Counted from the stretch's first letter, positions 6,629 to 14,755 are shown. The stretch is 20,799 bases of DNA from CAZBZG01 sp964496245 (GCA_964496245.1 CAZBZG010000053.1:1-20799); one strand, 5' to 3'. The notes: generated from the letters alone by a model not told the origin. Numbers and translations are program-made.

Positions 6629-8659
6629 TCAAGACTCGCGCGAGGCGGACGCCTGCTCTTGCGCTTGGGGGGCAGCTTCCTCGGCCAGGGGGAGGACGAG
6701 TTCGACCGTGCAGCCCGGGCCGTCGGTGTTGTTGTGGATGGCTGCCCGGCCGCCGTGCTTCTCGGCGATCATCCGGACCAGGTTGAGCCCCAGCCCAGAG
6801 CCCGCCTTGCGCGTGGTGAAGAAGGGATCGAAGACCCGGTCGAGCTTGTCGGCCGGAATACCGCTACCCGCATCCCGCACCTGGATCGCGGCCCAGCCGG
6901 ATTCAGGGGTGGCGAGGCGCACCTGGATGGGGCTTGCCTCGGGACTGTGCTGGCTGGCGTTGTCGAGCAGGTTCACGAGCGCCTGGCTGATGCGTTCGGG
7001 ATCCACGCGCACGGCAAGTGCGTTCTGCTTCGCATCATCGTGCACGGTCACCTCATGCCCGTCATTCGCCCCCTCCTTCCACGTGTCCACGGCCTGACGG
7101 CAGATGTCGGCGAGCGGCCGCACCTCCATCTTCTTGACGGTCAGGGGCCGCCGGAACTGGAGGAGATCCTGCATCAGGTTGGTGAGCCGCGCGGTCTGCC
7201 GCCGCACGCGCTCCAAGTAGCGCTCATACTTGCCTTCGCCTTCCAGGTGATGCGCCAGGGTTTCTACGGCCACGCCGATCGCGTTCAGGGGGTTGCGCAC
7301 TTCGTGCGCCACGCCCGAGGCCACCTGCCCGAGCAGACGCCCCTGTTCGGCGGAGCGGAGCTCGCGCTCCAATCGGTCGCGTTCGAACTCGAACCCGATG
7401 TGCCGGGCGAAGATCTCCATGACCTGGAGGTGCTCGTCCGCAAAGGGCGCTGGATCCTCGCGCAACGCTGCGATCAGGCCGACCACGCGGTTTTTGCGGT
7501 CGAGGATGGGCATGCCCGCGTAGGCCCCCGCCTGTTGGGCGTCCACCGGCGGCAGCGCGGGAAGGCCGGCGGGCTCAACGCGGCGCTCCGCACGACCCGT
7601 TTCGATCACCAGCCGGCAAAGCTCCGTCTCAGCCGAGACCTCGCCTTTGCGGTGGTGCCGCCCGTCCACCCAGGAGGAGACTACCGAGAGGCGATCGCCC
7701 TTGCGCGTGTACAGGATGGCTGCGGAAGCGGACAGGAACTCGGCCAGCATCCGCGCCGTGGCATCGCACAACTCCTCCAGCGAGCCCGTGCGCCCGCTGG
7801 TCGCGAGCTCGTAGACCGCTTCGATCACGCGCTGGCGCTGGGCGGCTGCTGCTTCGGCCCGCTTGCGCTCGGTGATGTCGGAGACCACGCCCGCGTACTC
7901 GCGCAGGCGTCCGTCCGCGTGCGCGTGCGGTACGAGCCGGCTCTCGACCCAAATCTCGCTCCCGTCCTTGCGTACGAGCCGGTGCTCGACAGGCGGCGGG
8001 CAACCGCCTTCCAGAACCGCGGTGACCTGCTGGAGTACGGCCGGCCGGTCTGCCTCGGGGATCATGTTGACCCAGAGGTACGGGTCGGCCTGGAAATCCT
8101 CCTGGCTGTAGCCGGTGATGTCCGCGCACGAAGCCGCATGCACGGTTTCGGTGGGCCGTCCGTCCTCTACGCGCACCACATAGGTATAGTCCGAGACCGC
8201 TTTGGTGATGCGGCGGAAATACGCTTCGCTCTCGCTCAGGAGCTCTCGCGCGCGCTCCTCCTTGGTCACGTCCGTGGCTGCACAGAGCGCGCCTTCGATC
8301 TCGCCCGCACGGTTGCGAAGCGGCACGAACACGGTCTGATAGACGCTTCCGCCTTCCGCAGCCACGCGGGTCACGAACTCTTCGCCGGCGAGCACGCGCT
8401 GCCAGCTCGCAGCCAGTTCGGGCCGCCGGCCGAGCACCGTGAAGATGCTCCGTCCCACCAGGTCCTCGCCGGCCATGCCGGGCCCGCCGCCGTGGTGGGA
8501 CGTGACCACGCCCGCTGGATCGACGATCGTGAGGGCCATGGCCGCAGCGTCAGCACCGCAGGATCCTTGCGGTGTTGGGGATGCTTCCCCGGCTCGGTCA
8601 GCCTGCGCGTCCGCGGACGCGTCGTCCGGAGGCGGGGCGTCGGTTGCGCGGGACGACAT
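6629..8659 (-). CDS. Cytoplasmic PAS-PAS-GAF sensor histidine kinase
   Basis: A 676-residue soluble sensor kinase with no membrane helix. After a disordered Ala/Asp/Pro-rich leader there are two PAS-like domains: about 40-135, ending GALCAATDVTKEE, and about 145-270, with a PAC segment ending GVVSDITERKRAE. A GAF domain follows at about 285-425. The catalytic core has an H-box with His452 (GVAHEVRNPLNAI), an N-box (NLLDNA, Asn567), the G1 box DAGSGIP and the G2 box GSGLGL, ending near 660. The NtrB-like H-box wording fits a partner of a sigma-54 regulator, and such a regulator is encoded at 11362-12711. The ATG at 8659 is chosen because GAGGAG precedes it; the frame is open about 900 bp further, but that region holds regulatory sites and runs against another gene. 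PAS/GAF input suggests an internal redox, oxygen or small-ligand signal. Confidence 0.93.
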   Translation of the reverse strand: MSSRATDAPPPDDASADAQADRAGEASPTPQGSCGADAAAMALTIVDPAGVVTSHHGGGPGMAGEDLVGRSIFTVLGRRPELAASWQRVLAGEEFVTRVAAEGGSVYQTVFVPLRNRAGEIEGALCAATDVTKEERARELLSESEAYFRRITKAVSDYTYVVRVEDGRPTETVHAASCADITGYSQEDFQADPYLWVNMIPEADRPAVLQQVTAVLEGGCPPPVEHRLVRKDGSEIWVESRLVPHAHADGRLREYAGVVSDITERKRAEAAAAQRQRVIEAVYELATSGRTGSLEELCDATARMLAEFLSASAAILYTRKGDRLSVVSSWVDGRHHRKGEVSAETELCRLVIETGRAERRVEPAGLPALPPVDAQQAGAYAGMPILDRKNRVVGLIAALREDPAPFADEHLQVMEIFARHIGFEFERDRLERELRSAEQGRLLGQVASGVAHEVRNPLNAIGVAVETLAHHLEGEGKYERYLERVRRQTARLTNLMQDLLQFRRPLTVKKMEVRPLADICRQAVDTWKEGANDGHEVTVHDDAKQNALAVRVDPERISQALVNLLDNASQHSPEASPIQVRLATPESGWAAIQVRDAGSGIPADKLDRVFDPFFTTRKAGSGLGLNLVRMIAEKHGGRAAIHNNTDGPGCTVELVLPLAEEAAPQAQEQASASRES

Positions 8660-8899
8660 GGACACGGGGCTCCTCGTTGCTACGGGGCTGCGACGTACGA
8701 GCGCGCGCTGGCTACGCGCCCGGAGCGCGCAACCGTTCTCCTGCCTGCCCCTCCCATGCTCGTTGCGTGTCGCGGGGCTGTCAAGCCAAAACAGGGCCGC
8801 ACCTCGGGCCGCGCGGGCATGCGCGCCCGGCCTGCGGCGGTCTGGCGTGCGTCTCCTCCTGCATACCGGCCTCCCCTCGTTCGCGTGGGTGCGACGGGC

Positions 8900-8917
8900 T
8901 GTCTCGGAAATGCGACG
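8900..8917. promoter_or_regulatory. Putative activator site upstream of the small membrane protein gene
   Basis: TGTCTCG-GAAA-TGCGACG, an imperfect inverted repeat with the same 4-bp A-rich spacer as the sites at 11279 and 14826. A further half-site TGCGACG lies at 8890-8896. It is about 125 bp upstream of the -24/-12 promoter at 9033. The rest of 8660-9124 shows no gene I can support; it carries the divergent regulatory regions of the kinase and the small protein. Confidence 0.6.
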
Positions 8918-9032
8918 GTGAGCGGCCATGCACTCGCACGCGCCTTGCGCATGGGGTGCGCATCCCTGCACTTCTGCCGCACATGCCGCACACCAGGGGG
9001 TTCCGGAGTCCCAGGGGCGGCTTGCAGGCTTG

Positions 9033-9048
9033 TGGCACGGGGATTGAA
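9033..9048 (+). promoter_or_regulatory. Sigma-54-like promoter of the small membrane protein gene
   Basis: TGGCACGGGGATTGAA has a perfect -24 half (TGGCACG) and TTGAA at -12 instead of TTGCA. The same TGGCACGG-N3-TTGAAT wording recurs at 11095. The promoter is 76 bp upstream of the ATG and has an activator-like inverted repeat at enhancer distance. Confidence 0.6.
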
Positions 9049-9124
9049 TGCATGGACGCACAAGGGGGCGAGGCCCCGCATGGCGGTGCGCCTGCGCCCC
9101 GGACGAGCAGGAAGGAGGACAGAG

Positions 9125-9547
9125 ATGGCTGAGAACGCAGGAGAATCGAAACCGCAGCAGGGCGAAGCGCAAGGCGGCCAAGGAGGAGGCCAGGGCGGCC
9201 CGCAGGCAGGCCAACAAGGCGGCCAGCGGAGCGCGGCGGAAGCCGGACGCCAGGCGCCCAACCAGCAGAAGCGCGGCCTGGGCGGCATTGTGGCGTTCAT
9301 CATCATCGTGATCATCATCGTGATCGTGGGGTACCTCGCCACGCAAAAGCCCAGAACCCAAGCCCCGGGCGAGACGCCCGCGGAAACCGCGGAGACGGCC
9401 ACGGGCGAGGCAGCGACCGAAACCGGTGAGACCGGCGAGGCGGAAGCGGGCGGCGAACCGGAAGCCGCTGGCGAAGGCGCTGAGAGCAAAACGGGAGAAG
9501 CCGCCGAACCCACTGAAACCGAAGAAACCGAAGGCGGCGGCGCATGA
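9125..9547 (+). CDS. Small single-helix membrane protein with low-complexity tails
   Basis: A 140-residue protein I do not recognise as a named family. Residues 1-48 are hydrophilic and rich in Gly, Gln and Ala. Residues 53-72 form one very hydrophobic Ile/Val-rich helix (GIVAFIIIVIIIVIVGYL). Residues 75-140 are acidic, made of Glu/Thr/Ala/Gly with loose repeats such as GEAATETGETGEAEAGG, and lack aromatic residues. Basic residues just before the helix (QQKR) favour an inside N-terminus, placing the acidic tail in the periplasm. The start at 9125 follows a near-perfect AAGGAGG. A -24/-12 promoter and activator-like site lie upstream, and it sits next to the sensor kinase and membrane protease. 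It could be a stress-induced envelope spacer or a protease substrate; both are guesses. Confidence 0.85.
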   Translation: MAENAGESKPQQGEAQGGQGGGQGGPQAGQQGGQRSAAEAGRQAPNQQKRGLGGIVAFIIIVIIIVIVGYLATQKPRTQAPGETPAETAETATGEAATETGETGEAEAGGEPEAAGEGAESKTGEAAEPTETEETEGGGA

Positions 9548-9593
9548 GCTTTCCGCACCCGCTTTGATCGCACGCACGCATCTTTCGAGTTCC

Positions 9594-9652
9594 CCCTCGG
9601 TCCTCCCTGTGAGTCCGCTACCCGGCAGAGCGAACGCACACAGGACCGAGGG
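9594..9652. terminator. Long perfect stem between convergent genes
   Basis: CCCTCGGTCCT at 9594-9604 pairs with AGGACCGAGGG at 9642-9652 around a 37-nt loop. It lies 46 bp after the small membrane protein stop and before the 3' end of the convergent protease gene, so it may act in both directions. No T-run. The rest of 9548-9795 shows only a short palindrome TAGGCGCCTA near 9730 and no gene. Confidence 0.45.
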
Positions 9653-9795
9653 CTGGAACTCGATTCTGGCCCGAATCCATCTCTCGCATCCAGCCCGCCC
9701 TGCGTCTCTCCGGTTGTTGCATATCGTAGGCGCCTATGGCATACGCGCCGATGCCACGCTTGCGCGTACGGAACCCTCCCATGCGGCCCGCGCCG

Positions 9796-10968
9796 TCACT
9801 CCGCGCGTTCGGCCACAGCCGCGACCTCTCCTGCGTCCGACTCTTCCTCGAGATCCATCTTGAGCGACAGGAAACCGAGCAGATCCTTGAGCGACAGAAT
9901 GCCCGCCAGCCGGCCGTCCTCGACGACCAGGAAGCGGCTGGCCTGGTTGCGCCTCATGCGCGTGAGCGCGTCCATGGCGTCGGTCTCCGGCGCGATCGTA
10001 TTCTCCGGCCCGCACGGCTGGAGGAGCTCGGCCACGGTGATGCTGTCGCGTCGTTCGGCCGGCACATGCTTGAGCGCCTTCATCTCCACGCACCCCTTGA
10101 GATCGCCCCCCTCGACCACCGGGTACATCTTGTGATGGTGGCGGTAGAGGTATCGCTCGATCAGCTCGGTCACGGAGAGCGCGGGCGGCACGGTCACCGG
10201 ATCGGCGGTCATGAAGCGGCGCACGGGCTCGCCGCCGAGCATCCGGCGGACGAGCACCTGCTGGTAGCTCTGCTTGGCTGCGCCCCGCACGAACATGCCG
10301 ATCAGGATCCACCAGAGCCCGCCCACGGGATTGAGCAGCAGCAGGTTCAGAAAGCCCAGCCCCATGAGCACGGCGCCGAATCCCATGCCCATGCTGGCTG
10401 CCACGCGCGTGCCCCAGCGCAGGTCATCCTTCCAGTACCATAGGGCGGCCCGCAGGGCCCGGCCCCCGTCCAGGGGAAAGCCGGGGATCAGGTTGAAGAT
10501 GGCGAGCGCCAGGTTGACGATGGCTGCCCAGCGGAACACCTCCAGCAGCGCCGGCGAGATGAACATGGGCCGGCCGGCCAGGGCCAGGGCGTAGAACATG
10601 AGCGCCAGCACCACGCTCGCGAGCGGGCCGGCGAGCGCCATGCGGAACTCGGCCTTGGCGGTCGGCGGCTCTTCGTCCATCTCGGCCACGCCCCCGAACA
10701 GGAAGAGCGTGATGCCCTTCATCTGCATGCCGTAGTACCGGGCCACGAGCGAGTGGCAGAGCTCGTGCCAGACCACCGAGACAAAGAGCGTCACAGCCCC
10801 GAGCACGCCCATGAGCCAATAGGTCAGATCCTCCTTGCCCGGAAACCACGCGGGAAACGCAGCGCCCGCCAGGGACCAGGTGATCAGCACGAACAGGATG
10901 AGCCACGACCAGTCCGCGTAGACCTGGAAGCCCAGAAGATTGAAGAGACGAACGCGCTTGCCGAACAT
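9796..10968 (-). CDS. Site-2-type membrane zinc protease (M50) with CBS domain pair
   Basis: A 390-residue intramembrane metalloprotease of the S2P/M50 family. The zinc motif is HELCH (His68, Glu69, His72) in a hydrophobic segment after two N-terminal helices. The third ligand is in NLIPGFPLDGGR (Asp167). GPLASVVLAL marks a further core helix. From about residue 240 to 375 two CBS domains follow (RRFMTADPVTVPP and QASRFLVVEDGRLAGILSLKD), which in this family are thought to sense adenine nucleotides. The tail is acidic. S2P proteases cut transmembrane helices of anti-sigma factors or other small membrane proteins, so the neighbouring one-helix protein is a conceivable substrate. The ATG at 10968 follows AAAAGGAG. 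Divergent from the sigma-54 regulator, with a shared regulatory region. Confidence 0.92.
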   Translation of the reverse strand: MFGKRVRLFNLLGFQVYADWSWLILFVLITWSLAGAAFPAWFPGKEDLTYWLMGVLGAVTLFVSVVWHELCHSLVARYYGMQMKGITLFLFGGVAEMDEEPPTAKAEFRMALAGPLASVVLALMFYALALAGRPMFISPALLEVFRWAAIVNLALAIFNLIPGFPLDGGRALRAALWYWKDDLRWGTRVAASMGMGFGAVLMGLGFLNLLLLNPVGGLWWILIGMFVRGAAKQSYQQVLVRRMLGGEPVRRFMTADPVTVPPALSVTELIERYLYRHHHKMYPVVEGGDLKGCVEMKALKHVPAERRDSITVAELLQPCGPENTIAPETDAMDALTRMRRNQASRFLVVEDGRLAGILSLKDLLGFLSLKMDLEEESDAGEVAAVAERAE

Positions 10969-11033
10969 GCAGCTCCTTTTCTGTCTCCGAGAGCCGCGCC
11001 GTGTGTCGGCCGGCTCTCGTCCGGGTGCCCTGC

Positions 11034-11049
11034 TACAAGCCACATTCCA
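11034..11049 (-). promoter_or_regulatory. Weak sigma-54-like promoter of the protease gene
   Basis: Minus strand TGGAATGTGGCTTGTA: GG and GT ten bases apart, so the -12 box lacks the usual C. A close relative, TGGAATGCGGGTTGCA, is found at 15004. It lies 66 bp upstream of the protease ATG, and the activator-like site at 11279-11296 is about 240 bp upstream of it. Confidence 0.35.
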
Positions 11050-11094
11050 GAGACTGAGCTGCCGCTTCTGCAACGCCCCGTTGGGCCGCCCAGA

Positions 11095-11110
11095 TGGCAC
11101 GGCGCTTGAA
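11095..11110 (+). promoter_or_regulatory. Sigma-54-like element facing the response regulator gene
   Basis: TGGCACGGCGCTTGAA, with the same TGGCACGG-N3-TTGAAT form as the element at 9033. It reads toward the regulator gene 250 bp downstream, which also has a sigma-70-type promoter. This would allow self-activation, but no activator site is seen upstream of it. Confidence 0.4.
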
Positions 11111-11167
11111 TCACTGCAAGAGCTTCGTTTGACATCGCGCATGGATGCGGGGGGAAAGCTTCTGGCA

Positions 11168-11196
11168 TTGTCTTATGTATTCCGCTCGCGTATAAT
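11168..11196 (+). promoter_or_regulatory. Sigma-70-type promoter of the response regulator gene
   Basis: TTGTCT at 11168-11173, a 17-bp spacer, then a perfect TATAAT at 11191-11196. This is the best housekeeping promoter in the window. It would give a leader of about 160 nt before the regulator ATG, so the regulator is likely made constitutively. Confidence 0.75.
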
Positions 11197-11278
11197 GGGT
11201 TGTGCAGCCATTTCCCAAGCAGCGGGTCTGCGCGGCAGGCTGAGGCCCTGTTGCAACAATGAGACGCGCGTTTATTGC

Positions 11279-11296
11279 CGTCTCGAAAATGAGACC
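11279..11296. promoter_or_regulatory. Putative activator site in the regulator leader
   Basis: CGTCTCG-AAAA-TGAGACC, an inverted repeat with a 4-bp A spacer; an extra half-site TGAGACG lies 30 bp to the left (11260-11266). It sits between the TATAAT promoter and the regulator start. It could therefore block regulator transcription (feedback) while acting as an enhancer for the divergent protease. Confidence 0.6.
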
Positions 11297-11361
11297 ATCC
11301 GCGCGCGCATGGCCGCGGATGTGCGTCCCGGTTTTCGTACACGCCTTTGCGGGAGGTGCTG

Positions 11362-12711
11362 ATGGCTAATCCACTCGTCCTGATCGTGGACGATGAGGTA
11401 GACACCACGGAAGGTCTGGTCGACTTCCTGGCCTTGCACGACTACCAGTCGGCCCAGGCAACGAACTTGAAGGAGGCCAAGGAGAAAGTGGCCGGGACCC
11501 GGTTCGACGCCGTGCTGCTCGATCTGCGGCTGCCGGACGGCAACGCGCTGGACTGGCTGCCTGAGCTGCGCGACCAGCACCCGCACCTGGCCGTGATCGT
11601 GATCACCGGCCAGGGCGACGACATCCCTACGGCTGTCGAGGCCATGCAGCGCGGTGCAGACCAGTTCCTGACCAAGCCCGTGAATCCCGACCAGCTCACG
11701 GCCGCGCTCAAGAAGTGCATCCAGCTCGAACGGCTCAAGAAGCACGAATCCGTTCGCCAGCGCCTGGCTCGTGAGGAGGGCCCGTTCTTCGGCGAGAGCG
11801 AGGCGGCCAAGCGCATGTGGGAACTCGCGGGCACGGCAGCGGAGAACAACTCGGTCATCATGATCCAAGGCGAGACCGGATCGGGCAAGGGCGTGCTCGC
11901 GCGCTGGATCCACGACAACAGCAGCCGGTGCGAAGGCGATTTCGTGGAGGTCAACTGCTCGAGCCTGGGCGGGGATCTATTGGCGAGCGAGCTCTTCGGC
12001 CACCGCAAAGGTGCGTTCACGTCGGCCGTGGAAGACCGCGAGGGCTTGATCGAGATCGCCGACCAGGGCACGCTCTTCCTGGACGAGATCGGCGACATGG
12101 ACCTGCCCGTGCAAGCGCAGCTGCTCAAGGTGCTCGAAGAACGGACCTTCCGCCGCGTGGGCGAGACGCGCAACCGCCGCAGCGATTTCCGTCTGATCTG
12201 CGCGACCAACAAGGACCTGCCCGCAGAGACGGAACACGGCCGTTTCCGCAGCGACCTCTACTATCGGATCCATGTCTTCCCCATTGAAGTGCCCCCCCTC
12301 CGGCGGCGCATGGAGGACCTCCCCGCGCTCGCCGAAAGCATCCTGCGGGAGTTCGGCCGTCCGCATCCCGCGCTCTCCCAGGACGTGCTGCAGATGCTCC
12401 ACCAGTATGCCTGGCCCGGCAACATCCGGGAGCTGCGGAACGTCCTCGAACGCGCGTGCCTGCTCTCTTCGGGCGAACCGCTCGCGCCAAGCCACTTCTC
12501 CGGCCTGGGCGGGGGCGCCAGCGCGCCAGCCCAAGAGCCCATCCTGCCGGACGAAGACTGGGGCCTGGACGCGCAGGAGGCGCGGCACATCCAGCGGTGT
12601 TTGCAGGCGTTTGACGGCAAGGTCCCGGACGCGGCCCAGGCGCTGGGCGTGTCCCGGGCCACGCTCTACCGCAAGCTGAAACGTCACGGAATCCTGCAGG
12701 AGCAAATGTAG
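11362..12711 (+). CDS. Sigma-54-dependent response regulator (NtrC family)
   Basis: A 449-residue transcription activator. The receiver domain (1-120) has acidic Asp10/Asp11, phospho-acceptor Asp54 (VLLDLRLPDG) and Lys105. The AAA+ domain (about 143-375) has Walker A GETGSGKG (170-177), Walker B TLFLDEIGD (237-245) and the R-finger region near 293-302 (RFRSDLYYRI). The sigma-54 contact loop reads GAFTSA (217-222) where GAFTGA is nearly universal. A Fis-type helix-turn-helix ends the protein (DAAQALGVSRATLYRKLKRHGI). The ATG at 11362 is preceded by GGGAGG. It has no adjacent kinase gene, but the PAS-GAF kinase at 6629-8659 is the obvious local partner. It is the natural candidate to bind the GTCKCR-N4-TGMGAC repeats in this window. 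It is convergent with, and 7 bp from, the PilZ gene. Confidence 0.95.
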   Translation: MANPLVLIVDDEVDTTEGLVDFLALHDYQSAQATNLKEAKEKVAGTRFDAVLLDLRLPDGNALDWLPELRDQHPHLAVIVITGQGDDIPTAVEAMQRGADQFLTKPVNPDQLTAALKKCIQLERLKKHESVRQRLAREEGPFFGESEAAKRMWELAGTAAENNSVIMIQGETGSGKGVLARWIHDNSSRCEGDFVEVNCSSLGGDLLASELFGHRKGAFTSAVEDREGLIEIADQGTLFLDEIGDMDLPVQAQLLKVLEERTFRRVGETRNRRSDFRLICATNKDLPAETEHGRFRSDLYYRIHVFPIEVPPLRRRMEDLPALAESILREFGRPHPALSQDVLQMLHQYAWPGNIRELRNVLERACLLSSGEPLAPSHFSGLGGGASAPAQEPILPDEDWGLDAQEARHIQRCLQAFDGKVPDAAQALGVSRATLYRKLKRHGILQEQM

Positions 12712-12718
12712 GCCCTGC

Positions 12719-13822
12719 TCACACCCTGGTCGGACCGGCGTGCGTATCGGCAAAGCGCTCCCGGGCGATGGTGAACGCGACTGCGTCGCGCACATCCTCG
12801 CTCCGCTCGGTGAACGAGAGGTGCAAGAGCATGCGCTCCGCAGATTGCCTGCGCACGCCCGTCACCCGGCACCAGCAGCGGATGGGGTCGAGGCCCTCGA
12901 CCACGTTGAGACGGAAGACGATCTCGTCGTTGGCGACAAAGGGCGCGTCCGGCGGCGTTGCGAGCGAACACCCGCCCAGGCTGATGTTGACGAGCGTGCC
13001 CTGGTGGCGCGACCACGGCGGCTCCTTGGTGTCGGCCTTCGCCTTTGCGGGAATCCGCACAAAGCGCACGGGCACTTCGGTGGGGAACCGCGTGCTCGCC
13101 CGCTGGTGGAGCAGAGCGATGACTGCGGTGTGCGCGATGCGGCAGGTGTAGACCGGCGTGGGCGAAACTTCGACCACCTCGCTCGCAAAGGAGACCAGCG
13201 CATCGTCCACCGCCAGAACGGCCTCCACCCGGTCGTGCGGCTCGAAGTGCCAGTCGCGATCCGCGTCCGCGGGAAAGACCACGTCCACGCCCTCGGGCGC
13301 CACCCGGTTCACCATCGCCACGTAGCTGCCGGGAAATCCCCGGAAGTGCAGACTCATGCGCTGGCCCGGCACCAGGCTGCGGGTGCTCTCCAGAAACGGC
13401 GTGCCATCGTGCGTGGCGAGCGGCTCGCCGAACAGCTTCTCGCGGATGGCCTCGACCGTGGCCTCACCCGCCCGGCGGCCCAGGAACGGGGCCACGAACC
13501 GATCAAAGTGCGGTTCCGAATGGACCGCATCCGCGGGAGCCGCCAAAGCGGCCTGGCGCAGGGTCTCCTGAAGCGTCCGGGCTTCGCTCGGGCTGAGCTT
13601 CCGTTCGCGGCAGACCTGCTCCACTTCCTCGCGCACGCGGGTTCGTTCGCGTTGGCGGGCGCGCCAGGTCTGCACCCTGCGGAGCACGATGGTCAGGAGC
13701 GCAAAGCCAAGCGCCAGGAGCAGAGCGCCGGTCCACCACGCGTCCTCGTGGATGACCTCTTCCCATGCAGGGTAGAGGTCCTTGCCGTCTGTCGTCAGCG
13801 ATTCGCGCGGAATGTCGGCCAT
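12719..13822 (-). CDS. Membrane-anchored PilZ-domain (c-di-GMP binding) protein
   Basis: A 367-residue protein. A single helix at about 28-48 (WWTGALLLALGFALLTIVL) is followed by a basic and charged helical stretch, then a YcgR-like N-terminal domain (about 140-225). A PilZ domain follows from about 238 with the c-di-GMP motifs RASTR (241-245) and NISLGG (279-284). This arrangement resembles flagellar-brake/YcgR proteins but with an added membrane anchor and linker. The ATG at 13822 has a modest AGGGA upstream. It lies 40 bp after the PRC-barrel gene and probably shares its sigma-54 promoter. The N-terminal anchor suggests a role at the envelope; flagellar or exopolysaccharide control are both possible and no flagellar gene is nearby. 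Confidence 0.88.
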   Translation of the reverse strand: MADIPRESLTTDGKDLYPAWEEVIHEDAWWTGALLLALGFALLTIVLRRVQTWRARQRERTRVREEVEQVCRERKLSPSEARTLQETLRQAALAAPADAVHSEPHFDRFVAPFLGRRAGEATVEAIREKLFGEPLATHDGTPFLESTRSLVPGQRMSLHFRGFPGSYVAMVNRVAPEGVDVVFPADADRDWHFEPHDRVEAVLAVDDALVSFASEVVEVSPTPVYTCRIAHTAVIALLHQRASTRFPTEVPVRFVRIPAKAKADTKEPPWSRHQGTLVNISLGGCSLATPPDAPFVANDEIVFRLNVVEGLDPIRCWCRVTGVRRQSAERMLLHLSFTERSEDVRDAVAFTIARERFADTHAGPTRV

Positions 13823-13862
13823 GGCATGGGTCCCTGCAGGGGATCGAAACGCCTCGCCGCGA

Positions 13863-14636
13863 TTACTGCTGGCCCGCCTCCTGCGTCCAGTAGCGCGGCT
13901 GATCATAGTGGTCGTGGAGCGCCTCTTCGTGCGCCCGGTCGATTGCGTCCGTAGATGTATACACGGGGCTGTTCTGCACGTGCTGCCGGTCGTAGGCGAT
14001 GTGCACGCGCCGCTGGCCCCAGTCGATCTTCTCCACCCACTTGGGCGCGAAGAGCACCTTGCGGCCGGGCAGCCAGTTCCGGGTGTCGATGATGAGATAC
14101 CGGATCACCCATTGTTCGGCGTCCACCACCAAGTCTTCAACGTGGCCGATGGAGCCGTCCCGCGCCTCGATCCGGTACCCGCGCACTTCCCCGGCGCTGC
14201 GCAGGTGGGGGTCGCCCGGCGGCGGCTCCTCGGGCGCGTCCTCGGGATCTCCGGCATCGGGATTGGGGATGGACGTGGGAAAGGGGTCGCTCATGGGCGC
14301 GGTCCACGTCCACTCCCAGTACATGGGCCACCCATAGTAGTCGTTCAGCTGCGCTTCGTGCTGCCGGCCCACGGGCAGGTCCCGTTCGATGCTCGGGCTC
14401 TTCTCGATCTGCTCCGCGGTCAGGTCCATGCGCAAGACCCTGCCCTCGTGGTCGGCTTCGCGCACGCTGAGGGGACTGAGCAGTACCTGGCGTTCGGCGA
14501 GCCAGGACCCGGTCTCCGCCACCAGGTACCGGATGACCCAGTTGACATCGTCGAACAACAGGTCCTCGACTTCGCCCAAGCGTCCGTCCGTGCCTTGGAG
14601 CGTGATCCCCTGCATGGATTCGGCATTGCGCAGCAT
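13863..14636 (-). CDS. Double PRC-barrel domain protein
   Basis: A 257-residue protein made of two related PRC-barrel units. The first, about 8-105, has GRLGEVEDLLFDDVNWVIRY and ends NDYYGWPMYW. The second, about 148-252, has GSIGHVEDLVVDAEQWVIRY and ends HDHYDQPRYW. A Pro/Asp/Glu-rich linker joins them. PRC-barrels occur in photosynthetic reaction-centre H subunits, RimM and many stress proteins. Here there is no signal peptide or helix, so it is probably a cytoplasmic binding or scaffold protein; the partner is unknown. Start at 14636 behind AAGGAGGAG. It has the clearest sigma-54 promoter/activator pair of the window upstream and is followed by the PilZ gene. Confidence 0.9.
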   Translation of the reverse strand: MLRNAESMQGITLQGTDGRLGEVEDLLFDDVNWVIRYLVAETGSWLAERQVLLSPLSVREADHEGRVLRMDLTAEQIEKSPSIERDLPVGRQHEAQLNDYYGWPMYWEWTWTAPMSDPFPTSIPNPDAGDPEDAPEEPPPGDPHLRSAGEVRGYRIEARDGSIGHVEDLVVDAEQWVIRYLIIDTRNWLPGRKVLFAPKWVEKIDWGQRRVHIAYDRQHVQNSPVYTSTDAIDRAHEEALHDHYDQPRYWTQEAGQQ

Positions 14637-14739
14637 GTCTCCTCCTTGTGGTCAGCGCTCTCCAGCAAGGCGCATGCAGCTGAGGGCGGCTGATCGCCCC
14701 CGGGATGGAGCAGCGCGTGTAAGCGTACGCGATCAGCGG

Positions 14740-14755
14740 TGCAAAAACGGTGCCA
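14740..14755 (-). promoter_or_regulatory. Sigma-54 promoter of the PRC-PilZ operon
   Basis: Minus strand TGGCACCGTTTTTGCA, with perfect GG/GC spacing and a T-rich stretch before the -12 box, which strengthens sigma-54 binding. About 105 bp upstream of the PRC-barrel ATG. Confidence 0.85.

Noticed and set aside
8756..8784. TTGACA-like -35 box for the kinase on the minus strand
   Set aside because: The matching -10 would be GAGCAT, too poor to support.
9160..9235. Tandem DNA repeat in the Gly/Gln-rich part of the small membrane protein gene
   Set aside because: The GGC/CAG-like wording is irregular and follows from the amino acid composition; no fixed repeat unit.
8660..9577. N-terminal extension of the kinase frame across 900 bp
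   Set aside because: It would overlap the small membrane protein gene on the other strand and the regulatory sites at 8900 and 9033; the ATG at 8659 has GAGGAG.
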